From: Acanthochromis polyacanthus
Lineage: Eukaryota; Chordata; Actinopteri; Pomacentridae
Assembly (NCBI RefSeq): GCF_021347895.1
Contig: NC_067132.1
Location: forward strand, 124,001 to 188,000
Direction: 5' to 3'
Length of the DNA stretch: 64,000 bases
Position numbers and translations under genes: made by a program. Within the stretch, counting starts at the first letter, position 1. Every line of letters starts with the position of its first letter. Under the pieces are notes generated by a model. It was not told where the DNA came from. It did no database searches and saw only the letters and a program-made list of their open reading frames with translations. Shown one piece after another: positions 39,583 through 52,560 of the stretch.

Positions 39583-42500
39583 ATTTCAAGTCATTCTGAA
39601 TATGAAATTTGTGTGTCAACAGTATGTTCACATAACTTCAGCCTTCATGATTTGTCTGCTCTTAAAATGCTGGTCCTGGCTGTATTACACAGTTTTTTCA
39701 AATATCCTGTCCATGCTATTGCTTCAAACCAGAGCATCTTAAACATCTTTTGCCTCCATAGAGCTAATATTTCAAGTCATTCCGAAGAAGGAATGTCTGT
39801 GTCAACATCATGTTTACGTTAATGCAGCATTCATGATGTTTTCAAATGCTGCTCCAGAGTTTAAATGCACAGTCTGGTCAAATATGCTGTACATGCAATT
39901 CCAGAATACCTTCAACATCATCTGCCTTCATATAAATCACATTTCAAGTCATTCTGTGGAAGAAATTTGTGTGTCAACAGTATGTTCACATTAATGCAAC
40001 CTTCATAATTTTTCTGCGCTTCAAATACTGGTCTTGAGCTGTAAAATGCACGATTTGATCAAAGACGCTGTACATGCAATTCCTTCTAACCAGAACATCT
40101 TCAACATCATTTGCCTTCATATAGATCACATGTCAAGTCATTCTGAATATGCAATTTGTGTGTCAACATTATGTTCACGTTAATGCAGCATTCATGATTT
40201 TTTCAAATGCTGCTCCAGAGTTTAAATGCACAGTGTGGTCAAATATGCTGTACATGCAATTTCTTCTAACCAGAACATCTTAAACATCATTTGCCTTCAT
40301 ATAGATCACATTTCAGGTCATTCTGAAGAAGAAATTTGTGTGTCAACATTATGTTCACGTTGCTGCAGCTTTCGTGATTTTTCTGCTCTTATAATGCTGG
40401 TCCTGAGCTTTTTTGCGCAGTTTGGTGAAATATGCTGTACATGCAATTTCTTCTAACCAGAACACCTTAAACATCATTTGCCTTCATATAGATCGCATTT
40501 CATGTCATTCTGAAGAAGAAATTTAAATGTCAACATGAATTTCATGTTAATACAGCCAGCCTTCATGATTTTTCTGCGCTTAAAATGCTGGTCCTGAGCT
40601 GTAATGCACAGTCTGGTCAAATATGCTGTCCATGCAATTCCTTCTAACCAGAGCATCTTAAACATCATTTACCTTAATATAGATCACATTTCAAGTCATT
40701 CTGAATATGAAATTTGTGTGTCAACATTTTGTTCACGTTAATGCAGCTTTCATGATTTGTCTGCTCTTATAATGCTGGTCCTGAGCTTTTTTACGCAGTT
40801 TGGTGAAATATGCTGTACATGCAATTTCTTCAAACCAGAACACCTTAAACATCATTTGCCGTCATATAGATCGCATTTCATGTCGTTCTGAAGAAGAAAT
40901 TTAAATGTCAACATGACTTTCACGTTAATACAGCCAGCCTTCATGATTTTTCTGCGCTTAAAATGCTCTTCCTGAGCTGTAATGCACTAATTCGTCAAAT
41001 ATGCTGTCCATGCAAATTTCTTCTAACCAGAACATCTTAAACATCACTTACCTTAATATAGATCACATTTCAGGTCATTCTGAAGAAGAAATTTGTGTGT
41101 CAACATTATGTTCACGTTGCTGCAGCTTTCATGATTTTTCTGCTCTTATAATGCTGGTCCTGAGCTTTTTTGCGCAGTTTGGTGAAATATCCTGTCCATG
41201 CAATTTCTTCAAACCAGAACACCTTAAACATCATTTGCCTTCATATAGATCGCATTTCATGTCATTCTGAAGAAGAAATTTAAATGTCAACATGAATTTC
41301 ATGTTAATACAGCCAGCCTTCATGATTTTTCTGCGCTTAAAATGCTGGTCCTGAGCTGTAATGCACAGTCTGGTCAAATATGCTGTCCATGCAATTCCTT
41401 CTAACCAGAGCATCTTAAACATCATTTACCTTAATATAGATCACATTTCAAGTCATTCTGAATATGAAATTTGTGTGTCAACATTTTGTTCACGTTAATG
41501 CAGCATTCTTGATTTTTTCAAATTCTGCTCCAGAGTTTAAATGCACAGTTTGGTCAAATATGCTGTACATGCAATTTCTTCAAACCAGAACACCTTAAAC
41601 ATCATTTGCCTTCATATAGATCGCATTTCATGTCATTCTGAAGAAGAAATTTAAATGTCAACATGAATTTCACGTTAATACAGGCAGCCTTCATGATTTT
41701 TCTGCTCTTAAATGCTGGTCCTGAGCTGTAATACACAGTTTTTTCAAATATCCTGTCCATGCAATTCCTTCAAACCAGAACACCTTGAACATCATTTGCC
41801 TTCATATAGATCACATATCAGGTCATTCTGAAGAAGAAATTTGTGTGTCAACATTATGTTCACGTTGCTGCAGCTTTCATGATTTGTCTGCTCTTAAAAT
41901 GCTGGTCCTGAGATCTATTACACAGTTTTTTCAAATATCCTGTCCATGCTATTGCTTCAAACCAGAGCATCTTAAACATCTTTTGCCTCCATAGAGCTAA
42001 TATTTCAAGTCATTCCGAAGAAGGAATGTCTGTGTCAACATCATGTTTACGTTAATGCAGCATTCATGATGTTTTCAAATGCTGCTCCAGAGTTTAATGC
42101 ACAGTGTGGTCAAATATGCTGTACATGCAATTTCTTCTAACCAGAACATCTTAAACATCATGTGCCTTCATATGGATCGCATTTCATGTCATTCTGAAGA
42201 AGAAATTTAAATGTCAACATGAATTTCACGTTAATACAGCCAGCCTTCATGATTTTTCTGCTCTTAAAATGCTGGTCCTGAGCTGTAATGCACTGTTTGG
42301 TCAAATATGCTCTCCATGCAATTCCTTCTAACCAGAACATCTTAAACATCATTTACCTTAATATTGATCACATTTCAGGTTATTCAGATGTTGAAATTTG
42401 TGTGTCAACATTATGTTCACGTTACTTCAGCCTTCATGATTTTCCTGCTCTTAAAATGCTGGTTCTGAGCTGTAATACACAGTTTTTTCAAATATCCATT

Positions 42501-43507
42501 CCATGCAATTTCTTGTAACCAGAACACCTTAAACATCATTTGCCTTCATATAGATCACATTTCAGGTTATTCAGATGTTGAAATTTGTGTGTCAACATTA
42601 TGTTCTCGTTACTTCAGCCTTCATGATTTTTCTGCTCTTAAAATACTGGTCCTGAGCTGTATTACACAGTTTTTTCAAATATCCTGTCCATGCTATTGCT
42701 TCAAACCAGAGCATCTTAAACATCTTTTGCCTCCATCGAGCAAATATTTCAAGTCATTCCGAAGAAGGAATGTCTGTGTCAACATCATGTTTACGTTAAT
42801 GCAGCATTCATGATGTTTTCAAATGCTGCTCCAGAGTTTAAATGCACAGTGTGGTCAAATATGCTGTACATGCAATTTCTTCTAACCAGAACATCTTAAA
42901 CATCATTTGCCTTCATATAGATCACATTTCAGGTCATTCTGAAGAAGAAATTTGTGTGTCAACATGAATTTCACGTTAATATAGGCAGCCTTCATGATTT
43001 TTCTGCTCTTAAATGCTGGTCCTGAGCTGTAATACACAGTTTTTTCAAATATCCTGTCCATGCAATTCCTTCAAACCAGAACACCTTGAACATCATTTGC
43101 CTTCATATAGATCACATTTCAGGTCATTCTGAAGAAGAAATTTGTGTGTCAACATTATGTTCACGTTGCTGCAGCTTTCATGATTTGTCTGCTCTTATAA
43201 TGCTGGTCCTGATCTTTTTTGCGCAGTTTGGTGAAATATGCTGTACATGCAATTTCTTCAAACCAGAACACCTTGAACATCATTTGCCTTCAATATCGAT
43301 CGCATTTCATGTCATTCTGAAGAAGAAATTTAAATGTCAACATGAATTTCACGTTAATACAGCCAGCCTTCATGATTTTTCTGCGCTTAAAATGCTGGTC
43401 CTGAGCTGTAATGCACTGTTTGGTCAAATATGCTCTCCATGCAATTCCTTCCAACCAGAACATCTTAACCATCATTTACCTTAATATTGATCACATTTCA
43501 AGTCATT
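39583..43507. repeat. Satellite spacer between retrotransposon copies 4 and 5 (3,925 bp, rearranged)
   Basis: The downstream flank differs from copies 1-3. At about 39,870-39,905 a monomer that begins like the type after copy 1 switches to the gcaattccagaatacc type, removing about two monomers (ccagaatacc lies 319 bp after copy 4 but 696 bp after copy 1). Elsewhere monomers are gained: blocks around 40,474-40,668 and 41,231-41,425 are duplicates 757 bp apart. No gene is seen. Confidence 0.92.
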
Positions 43508-46500
43508 TCAGAAGACCTTGATGAGAACAATAAAAGGCAAAGCCGCTACCTCTCCCGGGATAGGGAAACCGGGGCCTTCCCCTGGAGCCAGACCTGGGGG
43601 GGAGCTCGTACAGGAGCGTTTGGTGGCCGAGCCTTGGGGTCCCGTGGGGCTCGGTCGGGCAAAGCCCGAAAAAGTAACACGGGGCCACCGCCCAGTGGAC
43701 CCACCACCTACAGGGCAGGAAGTCGGGGTCGGGTGCTATGCCCACCGGGCAGTAGGCAGGAGCGGGCGCCTGGGCGTGCCGCCCCCTGGTGGCGTAGACT
43801 AGCTCTGGGGACGTGGAACGTCACCTCACTGGCGGGGAAGGAACCTGAGCTGGTGCGGGAGGTGGAGCGATACCGGCTAGATATAGTTGGGCTCGCCTCC
43901 ACGCACAGCAAGGGTTCTGGAACCAGAATCCTGGAGAAGGGTTGGACTCTCTCCTACTCCGGAGTTGCCCAGGGAGAGAGGCGCCGGGCGGGTGTGGGGA
44001 TACTCACAAGCCCCCGGCTGAGCGCCGCTTTGTTGGAGTTCTCCCCGGAGAACGAGAGGGTCGCCTCTCTGCGACTTCGTGTTGCAGGGGGGAAAACTCT
44101 GACTGTTGTCTGTGCTTATGCGCCGAACAGCAGTTCAGAGTATTCGGCCTTCTTGGAGTCTCTGGGTGGGGTCCTGGAAGGGGTACCGCCCGGGGATTCC
44201 ATAGTTCTCCTGGGAGACTTCAACGCTCACGTGGGCAACGATGGAGAAACCTGGAGGGGGGTGATTGGGAGGAACGGCCTGCCCGATCTGAACCCGAGTG
44301 GTGTTTTTTTTACTGGACTTCTGTGCTAGTCATGGTTTGGCCGTAACAAACACCATGTTCGAGCATAAGGTTGCTCATAAGTGTACTTGGTACCAGAGCA
44401 CCTTAGGCCAAAGGTCGATGATCGACTTTATAGTCATATCGTCAGACCTGCGGCCGTATGTCTTGGACACTCGGGTGAAGAGAGGTGCAGAGCTGTCAAC
44501 TGATCACCACCTGGTGGTGAGTTGGATCCGATGGCGGGGAAGACTGCCGGACAGACCTGGTAAACCCAAACGTGTAGTGCGGGTGAACTGGGAACGTCTG
44601 GCGGAGGACCCTGTCCGTAGGGTTTTCAACTCCCACCTCCGGAAGAGTTTCTCCTGCATCCCGGGGGAGGTTGGGGACATGGATTCTGAGTGGTCCATGT
44701 TCAAAGCCTCCATTGCAGAAGCAGCTGTTAGGAGCTGTGGTCTGAAGGTCACTGGTGCCTGTCGTGGCGGCAATCCAAGGACCCGCTGGTGGACACCAGC
44801 GGTGAGGGAGGCCGTCAGGCTGAAAAAGGAGACTTATCAAGCCTGGTTGGCTCGGGGGTCTCCTGAAGCAGCTGACAGGTACCGGCTGGCCAAAAGGGCG
44901 GCAGCTGCGGCAGTGGTGGAAGCTAAAACTCGGGTGTGGGAGGAGTTCGGGGAGGCCATGGAGAAGGACTTTCGATCGACCTCGGGGAAGTTCTGGCAAA
45001 CCATTCGACGCCTCAGGAAGGGGAAGCAAGGCTTCGCCCAGGCTGTGTATGGTCGGGGTGGAGAACTGTTGACCCGTACTGGGGATATCGTCGGGCGGTG
45101 GAAAGAGCACTTCGAGGAACTCCTTAACCCGGTAAACACGTCCTCTATGGAGGAGGCAGAGCCTGAAGACTCGGGAGTATCTGCGTCCATATCCGTGGCA
45201 GAGGTCGCCGAAGTAGTTAAAAGCTCCTCGGTGGCAAGGCGCCAGGTGTGGACGAGATTCGCCCTGAGATGCTGAAGGCTCTGGACATTGTTGGACTGTC
45301 TTGGTTGACACGTCTATGCAATGTCGCGTGGGCATCGGGTACAGTACCTGGGGAGTGGCAGACCGGGGTGGTGGTCCCTATTTTTAAAAAGGGGGATCGG
45401 AGAGTGTGTGCCAACTATCGCGGTATCACACTTCTCAGCCTCCCCGGGAAAGTTTACTCTAGGGTGCTGGAAGGGAGGATCCGACCGATAGTCGAACCTC
45501 GGATTCAGGAGGAGCAATGCGGATTCCGTCCCGGTCGTGGAACAGCAGACCAGCTCTTTACCCTTGCGGAGCTGCTGAGGGGGTCATGGGAGTATGACCT
45601 GCCAGTCTACATGTGCTTTGTAGATCTGGAGAAGGCCTACGACCGTGTCCCCCGAGGGGCTTTGTGGGGGGCACTGCGGGAGTATGGGGTCCAAGGCTCG
45701 TTGTTACGGGCCGTTCGGTCCCTGTACAACCAAAGTGAGAGCTGTGTCCGCATACTCGGCATTAAGTCAGACATGTTTCCGGTGGGTGTTGGACTCCGCC
45801 AGGGCTGCCCCTTGTCTCCAATCCTGTTTGTGGTTTTCATGGACAGGATTTCAAGGCGCAGTCGTGGTGGGGAGGGTTTTCGGTTTGGGAGCCTCAGGAT
45901 CGCTTCGCTGCTTTTTGCAGATGATGTGGTTTTGTTGGCATCCTCAGACCGTGACCTCCGGCACGCACTGGAGCGGTTTGCAGCCGAGTGTGAAGCGGCA
46001 GGGATGCGGATCAGCACCTCCAAGTCCGAGGCCATGGTTCTCTGCCGGAAACCGGTGGAGTGTTTCCTCCGGGTTGGGGGGGAGTTGCTTCCCCAAGCGA
46101 AGGAGTTTAAGTATCTCGGGATCTTGTTCACGAGTGATGGGAAAATGGAGCGGGAGATGGACAGGCGGATTGGTGCGGCGTCAGCAGTAATGCGGGCGTT
46201 GTACCGAACCGTCGTGGTGAAGAGGGAGCTGAGCCGTAAGGCGAAACTCTCGATTTACCAGTCCATCTACGTTCCAACCCTCACCTATGGTCATGAGCTT
46301 TGGGTAGTGACCGAAAGAACAAGATCGCGGATACAAGCGGCCGAAATGAGCTTCCTCCGTAGGGTGGCTGGGCTCAGCCTTAGAGATAGGGTGAGGAGCT
46401 CAGACATCCGGAGGGAGCTCAGAGTAGAGCCGCTGCTCCTTCGCATCGAAAGGAGCCAGTTGAGGTGGTTTGGCCACCTGATTCGGATGCCTCCGGGGAG

Positions 46501-46728
46501 ACTTCCTCTGGAGGTTTTCCGAGCACGTCCGTCTGGGAGGAGACCCCGGGGCAGACCCAGAACTCGCTGGAGAGATTATATATCTCGTCTGGCCTGGGAA
46601 CGCCTCGGGATCCCCCAGGAAGAGCTGGAAAGTGTCGCTGGGGGGAGGGACGTTTGAAACGACCTGCTTCGCCTGCTGGCCCCGTGACCCGGCCCCGGAT
46701 AAGCGGAGGAAAATGGATGGATGGATGG
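43508..46728 (+). mobile_element. Rex3-like retrotransposon, copy 5, full length
   Basis: This 3,221-bp copy has its target duplication at 43,495-43,507 and 46,729-46,741. It shares T8 with copies 3 and 4 and has two further private 1-bp losses. The downstream satellite repeats the mosaic junction seen after copy 4. Confidence 0.93.
43521..46657 (+). pseudogene. Retrotransposon EN/RT polyprotein, copy 5, three 1-bp frameshifts
   Basis: This is the most damaged copy. There is one G fewer in the run at 43,596-43,602 (seven instead of eight), the shared extra T at 44,304-44,311, and one A fewer at 45,219-45,222 (four instead of five), just before the [13 protein letters not shown] segment of the reverse transcriptase. 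The last change cuts the reverse transcriptase from the upstream part; the frame from 45,248 to 46,657 still holds all RT catalytic motifs. All three lesions are in homopolymers. Confidence 0.87.
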
Positions 46729-49700
46729 ATTTCAAGTCATTCTGAATATGAAATTTGTGTGTCAACAGTATGTTCACATAACTTCAGCCTTCATGATTTG
46801 TCTGCTCTTAAAATGCTGGTCCTGGCTGTATTACACAGTTTTTTCAAATATCCTGTCCATGCTATTGCTTCAAACCAGAGCATCTTAAACATCTTTTGCC
46901 TCCATAGAGCTAATATTTCAAGTCATTCCGAAGAAGGAATGTCTGTGTCAACATCATGTTTACGTTAATGCAGCATTCATGATGTTTTCAAATGCTGCTC
47001 CAGAGTTTAAATGCACAGTCTGGTCAAATATGCTGTACATGCAATTCCAGAATACCTTCAACATCATCTGCCTTCATATAAATCACATTTCAAGTCATTC
47101 TGTGGAAGAAATTTGTGTGTCAACAGTATGTTCACATTAATGCAACCTTCATAATTTTTCTGCGCTTCAAATACTGGTCTTGAGCTGTAAAATGCACGAT
47201 TTGATCAAAGACGCTGTACATGCAATTCCTTCTAACCAGAACATCTTCAACATCATTTGCCTTCATATAGATCACATGTCAAGTCATTCTGAATATGCAA
47301 TTTGTGTGTCAACATTATGTTCACGTTAATGCAGCATTCATGATTTTTTCAAATGCTGCTCCAGAGTTTAAATGCACAGTGTGGTCAAATATGCTGTACA
47401 TGCAATTTCTTCTAACCAGAACATCTTAAACATCATTTGCCTTCATATAGATCACATTTCAGGTCATTCTGAAGAAGAAATTTGTGTGTCAACATTATGT
47501 TCACGTTGCTGCAGCTTTCGTGATTTTTCTGCTCTTATAATGCTGGTCCTGAGCTTTTTTGCGCAGTTTGGTGAAATATGCTGTACATGCAATTTCTTCT
47601 AACCAGAACACCTTAAACATCATTTGCCTTCATATAGATCGCATTTCATGTCATCCTGAAGAAGAAATTTAAATGTCAACATGAATTTCACGTTAATACA
47701 GCCAGCCTTCATGATTTTTCTGCGCTTCAAATGCTGGTCCTGAGCTGTAATGCACAGTCTGGTCAAATATGCTGTCCATGCAATTCCTTCTAACCAGAGC
47801 ATCTTAAACATCATTTACCTTAATATAGATCACATTTCAAGTCATTCTGAATATGAAATTTGTGTGTCAACATTTTGTTCACGTTAATGCAGCATTCTTG
47901 ATTTTTTCAAATGCTGCTCCAGAGTTTAAATGCACAGTTTGGTCAAATATGCTGTACATGCAATTTCTTCAAACCAGAACACCTTAAACATCATTTGCCT
48001 TCATATAGATCGCATTTCATGTCATTCTGAAGAAGAAATTTAAATGTCAACATGAATTTCACGTTAATACAGGCAGCCTTCAGGATTTTTCTGCTCTTAA
48101 ATGCTGGTCCTGAGCTGTAATACACAGTTTTTTCAAATATCCTGTCCATGCAATTCCTTCAAACCAGAACACCTTGAACATCATTTGCCTTCATATAGAT
48201 CACATATCAGGTCATTCTGAAGAAGAAGTTTGTGTGTCAACATTATGTTCACGTTGCTGCAGCTTTCATGATTTGTCTGCTCTTAAAATGCTGGTCCTGA
48301 GATCTATTACACAGTTTTTTCAAATATCCTGTCCATGCTATTGCTTCAAACCAGAGCATCTTAAACATCTTTTGCCTCCATAGAGCTAATATTTCAAGTC
48401 ATTCCGAAGAAGGAATGTCTGTGTCAACATCATGTTTACGTTAATGCAGCATTCATGATGTTTTCAAATGCTGCTCCAGAGTTTAATGCACAGTGTGGTC
48501 AAATATGCTGTACATGCAATTTCTTCTAACCAGAACATCTTAAACATCATGTGCCTTCATATGGATCGCATTTCATGTCATTCTGAAGAAGAAATTTAAA
48601 TGTCAACATGAATTTCACGTTAATACAGGCAGCCTTCATGATTTTTCTGCTCTTAAAATGCTGGTCCTGAGCTGTAATGCACTGTTTGGTCAAATATGCT
48701 GTACATGCAATTTCTTCAAACCAGAACACCTTAAACATCATTTGCCTTCATATAGCCTTCATTTCATGTCATTCTGAAGAAGAAATTTAAATGTCAACAT
48801 GAATTTCACGTTAATACAGGCAGCCTTCATGATTTTTCTGCTCTTAAATGCTGGTCCTGAGCTGTAATACACAGTTTTTTCAAATATCCTGTCCATGCAA
48901 TTCCTTCAAACCAGAACACCTTGAACATCATTTGCCTTCATATAGATCACATTTCAGGTCATTCTGAAGAAGAAATTTGTGTGTCAACATTATGTTCACG
49001 TTGCTGCAGCTTTCATGATTTGTCTGCTCTTATAATGCTGGTCCTGAGCTTTTTTACGCAGTTTGGTGAAATATGCTGTACATGCAATTTCTTCAAACCA
49101 GAACACCTTAAACATCATTTGCCGTCATATAGATCGCATTTCATGTCGTTCTGAAGAAGAAATTTAAATGTCAACATGACTTTCACGTTAATACAGCCAG
49201 CCTTCATGATTTTTCTGCGCTTAAAATGCTCTTCCTGAGCTGTAATGCACTAATTCGTCAAATATGCTGTCCATGCAAATTTCTTCTAACCAGAACATCT
49301 TAAACATCACTTACCTTAATATAGATCACATTTCAGGTCATTCTGAAGAAGAAATTTGTGTGTCAACATTATGTTCACGTTGCTGCAGCTTTCATGATTT
49401 TTCTGCTCTTATAATGCTGGTCCTGAGCTTTTTTGCGCAGTTTGGTGAAATATCCTGTCCATGCAATTTCTTCAAACCAGAACACCTTAAACATCATTTG
49501 CCTTCATATAGATCGCATTTCATGTCGTTCTGAAGAAGAAATTTAAATGTCAACATGAATTTCACGTTAATACAGCCAGCCTTCATGATTTTTCTGCGCT
49601 TAAAATGCTGGTCCTGAGCTGTAATGCACAGTCTGGTCAAATATGCTGTCAATGCAATTCCAGAATACCTTCAACATCATCTGCCTTCATATACATCACA

Positions 49701-52188
49701 TTTCAAGTCATTCTGTGGAAGAAATTTGTGTGTCAACATTATGTTCACGTTAATGCAGCATTCATGATTTTTTCAAATGCTGCTCCAGAGTTTAAATGCA
49801 CAGTTTGGTCAAATATGCTGTACATGCAATTTCTTCAAACCAGAACACCTTAAACATCATTTGCCTTCATATAGATCGCATTTCATGTCATTCTGAAGAA
49901 GAAATTTAAATGTCAACATGAATTTCACGTTAATACAGCCAGCCTTCATGATTTTTCTGCGCTTAAAATGCTGGTCCTGAGCTGTAATGCACAGTCTGGT
50001 CAAATATGCTGTCCATGCAATTCCAGATTACCTTCAACATCATCTGCCTTCATATAAATCACATTTCAAGTCATTCTGTGGAAGAAATTTGTGTGTCAAC
50101 AGTATGTTCACATTAATGCAACCTTCATAATTTTTCTGCGCTTCAAATACTGGTCCTGAGCTGTAAAATGCACGATTTAATAAAAGACGCTGTACATGCA
50201 ATTCCTTCTAACCAGAACATCTTAAACATCATTTACCTTAATATTGATCACATTTCAAGTCATTCTGAATATGAAATTTGTGTGTCAACATTTTGTTCAC
50301 GTTAATGCAGCATTCATGATTTTTTTCAAATGCTGCTCCAGAGTTTAAATGCACTGTTTGGTCAAATATACTGTTCATGCAAATTTCTTCTAACCAGAAC
50401 ATCTTAAACATCACTTACCTTAATATAGATCACATTTCATATCGTTCTGAAGAAGAAATTTAAATGTCAACATGAATTTCACGTTAATACAGCCAGCCTT
50501 CATGATTTTTCTGCTCTTAAATGCTGGTCCTGAGCTGTAATACACAGTTTTTTCAAATATCCTGTCCATGCAATTCCTTCAAACCAGAACACCTTGAACA
50601 TCATTTGCCTTCATGTAGATCACATTTCAGGTCATTCTGAAGAAGAAATTTGTGTGTCAACATTATGTTCACGTTGCTGCAGCTTTCATGATTTGTCTGC
50701 TCTTATAATGCTGGTCCTGATCTTTTTTGCGCAGTTTGGTGAAATATGCTGTACATGCAATTTCTTCAAACCAGAACACCTTGAACATCATTTGCCTTCA
50801 ATATCGATCGCATTTCATGTCATTCTGAAGAAGAAATTTAAATGTCAACATGAATTTCACGTTAATACAGCCAGCCTTCATTATTTTTCTGCGCTTAAAA
50901 TGCTGGTCCTGAGCTGTAATGCACAGTCTGGTCAACTATGCTGTCCATGCAATTCAACATCATCTGTCTTCATATAAATCACATTTCAAGTCATTCTGTG
51001 GAAGAAATTTGTGTGTCAAAAGTATGTTCACATGAATGCAACCTTCATAATTTTTCTGCGCTTCAAATACTGGTCCTGAGCTGTAATGCACGATTTGATG
51101 AAAGACGCTGTACATGCAATTCCTTCTAACCAGAACATCTTCAACATCATTTGCCTTCATATAGATCACATGTCAAGTCATTCTGAATATGCAATTTGTG
51201 TGTCAACATTTTGTTCACGTTACTTCAGCCTTCATGATTTTTCTGCTCTTAAAATGCTGGTCCTGAGCTGTATTACACAGTTTTTTCAAATATCCTGTAC
51301 ATGCAATTTCTTCTAACCAGAGCATCTTAAACATCTTTTGCCTCCATAGAGCTAATATTTCAAGTCATTCCGAAGAAGGAATGACTTGTCAACATCATGT
51401 TTACGTTAATGCAGCATTCATGATGTTTTCAAATGCTGCTCCAGAGTTTAAATGCACAGTGTGGTCAGATATGCTGTACATGCAATTTCTTCAAACCAGA
51501 ACACCTTAAACATCATTTGCCTTCATATAGATCGCATTTCATGTCATTCTGAAGAAGAAATTTAAATGTCAACATGAATTTCACATTAATACAGCCAGCC
51601 TTCATGATTTTTCTGCGCTTAAAATGCTGGTCCTGAGCTGTAATGCACAGTCTGGTCAACTATGCTGTCTATGCAATTCCAGAATACCTTCAACATCATC
51701 TGCCTTCATATAAATCACATTTCAAGTCATTCTGTGGAAGAAATTTGTGTGTCAAAAGTATGTTCACATTAATGCAACCTTCATAATTTTTCTGCGCTTC
51801 AAATACTGGTCCTGAGCTGTAATGCACGATTTGATCAAAGACGCTGTACATGCAATTCCTTCTAACCAGAACATCTTCAACATCATTTGCCTTCATATAG
51901 ATCACATGTCAAGTCATTCTGAATATGCAATTTGTGTGTCAACATTATGTTCACGTTAATGCAGCATTCATGATTTTTTCAAATGCTGCTCCAGAGTTTA
52001 AATGCACTGTTTGGTCAAATATACTGTTCATGCAAATTTCTTCTAACCAGAACATCTTAAACATCACTTGCCTTAATATTGATCACATTTCAGGTTATTC
52101 AGATGTTGAAATTTGTGTGTCAACATCATGTTCTCGTTACTTCAGCCTTCATGATTTTTCTGCTCTTAAAATGCTGGTCCTGAGCTGT
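46729..52188. repeat. Satellite array right of the retrotransposon block
   Basis: This ~187-bp satellite first follows the copy 4 downstream order (including the mosaic monomer near 47,020-47,055), then continues without further retrotransposon copies. From about 50,900 the monomers include a variant with tggtcaactatgctgtc and a gatcaaagacgctg type, in places with internal losses (for example the join at 50,950-50,957). No gene is seen; open frames follow the monomers and are not protein-like. Confidence 0.93.
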
Positions 52189-52560
52189 TGTTCGCCAGTC
52201 TAGCCTTTTTTAACCCTTGCCTCAGGTTAAAGTTGGTCCAGCTCTCCGTTTAAAGGGTTAGATTCTATCTGCCTATTAGTATTTCACCTAACAGGTTTCA
52301 GCAGAATAAATTAAGCTGGAATCGAGAGACACTCGCCCAGGTTCTAACTGCCTTGCATCCGAATGTCTCACCCCTCTTATCTGATAAATGCTATCCCACC
52401 AAGCAGCCTTTCTAAGTAGTAGAATTGATCTATCATTCACATTCGTTATCGGTCAGCTTCTCTCTAAGGACTTGCCTGCACTTGGTGCTATTCCTGGGTT
52501 CGTTTTAGAGGTTTGGAAAGAACTAACCTCAGGGGTAATGTTTAAACACTCTCACTTTGG
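52189..52560. other. 372-bp unrelated segment interrupting the satellite
   Basis: Satellite sequence breaks off in the middle of a monomer (after cctgagctgt) and resumes with accttaaacatcatttgcc. Between the two lies DNA with no similarity to the satellite or to the retrotransposon. The part of the monomer that should bridge the two sides, roughly 60 bp, is missing, and no target duplication is visible, so this is a replacement or insertion with deletion rather than a clean transposition. It has no long ORF and occurs once in the window. I do not recognise it. Confidence 0.75.

Noticed and set aside
17150..46728. Five independent retrotransposition events into a preferred satellite site
   Set aside because: Shared private variants in both element and flanking monomers, identical target duplications and a shared frameshift fit duplication of one insertion much better.
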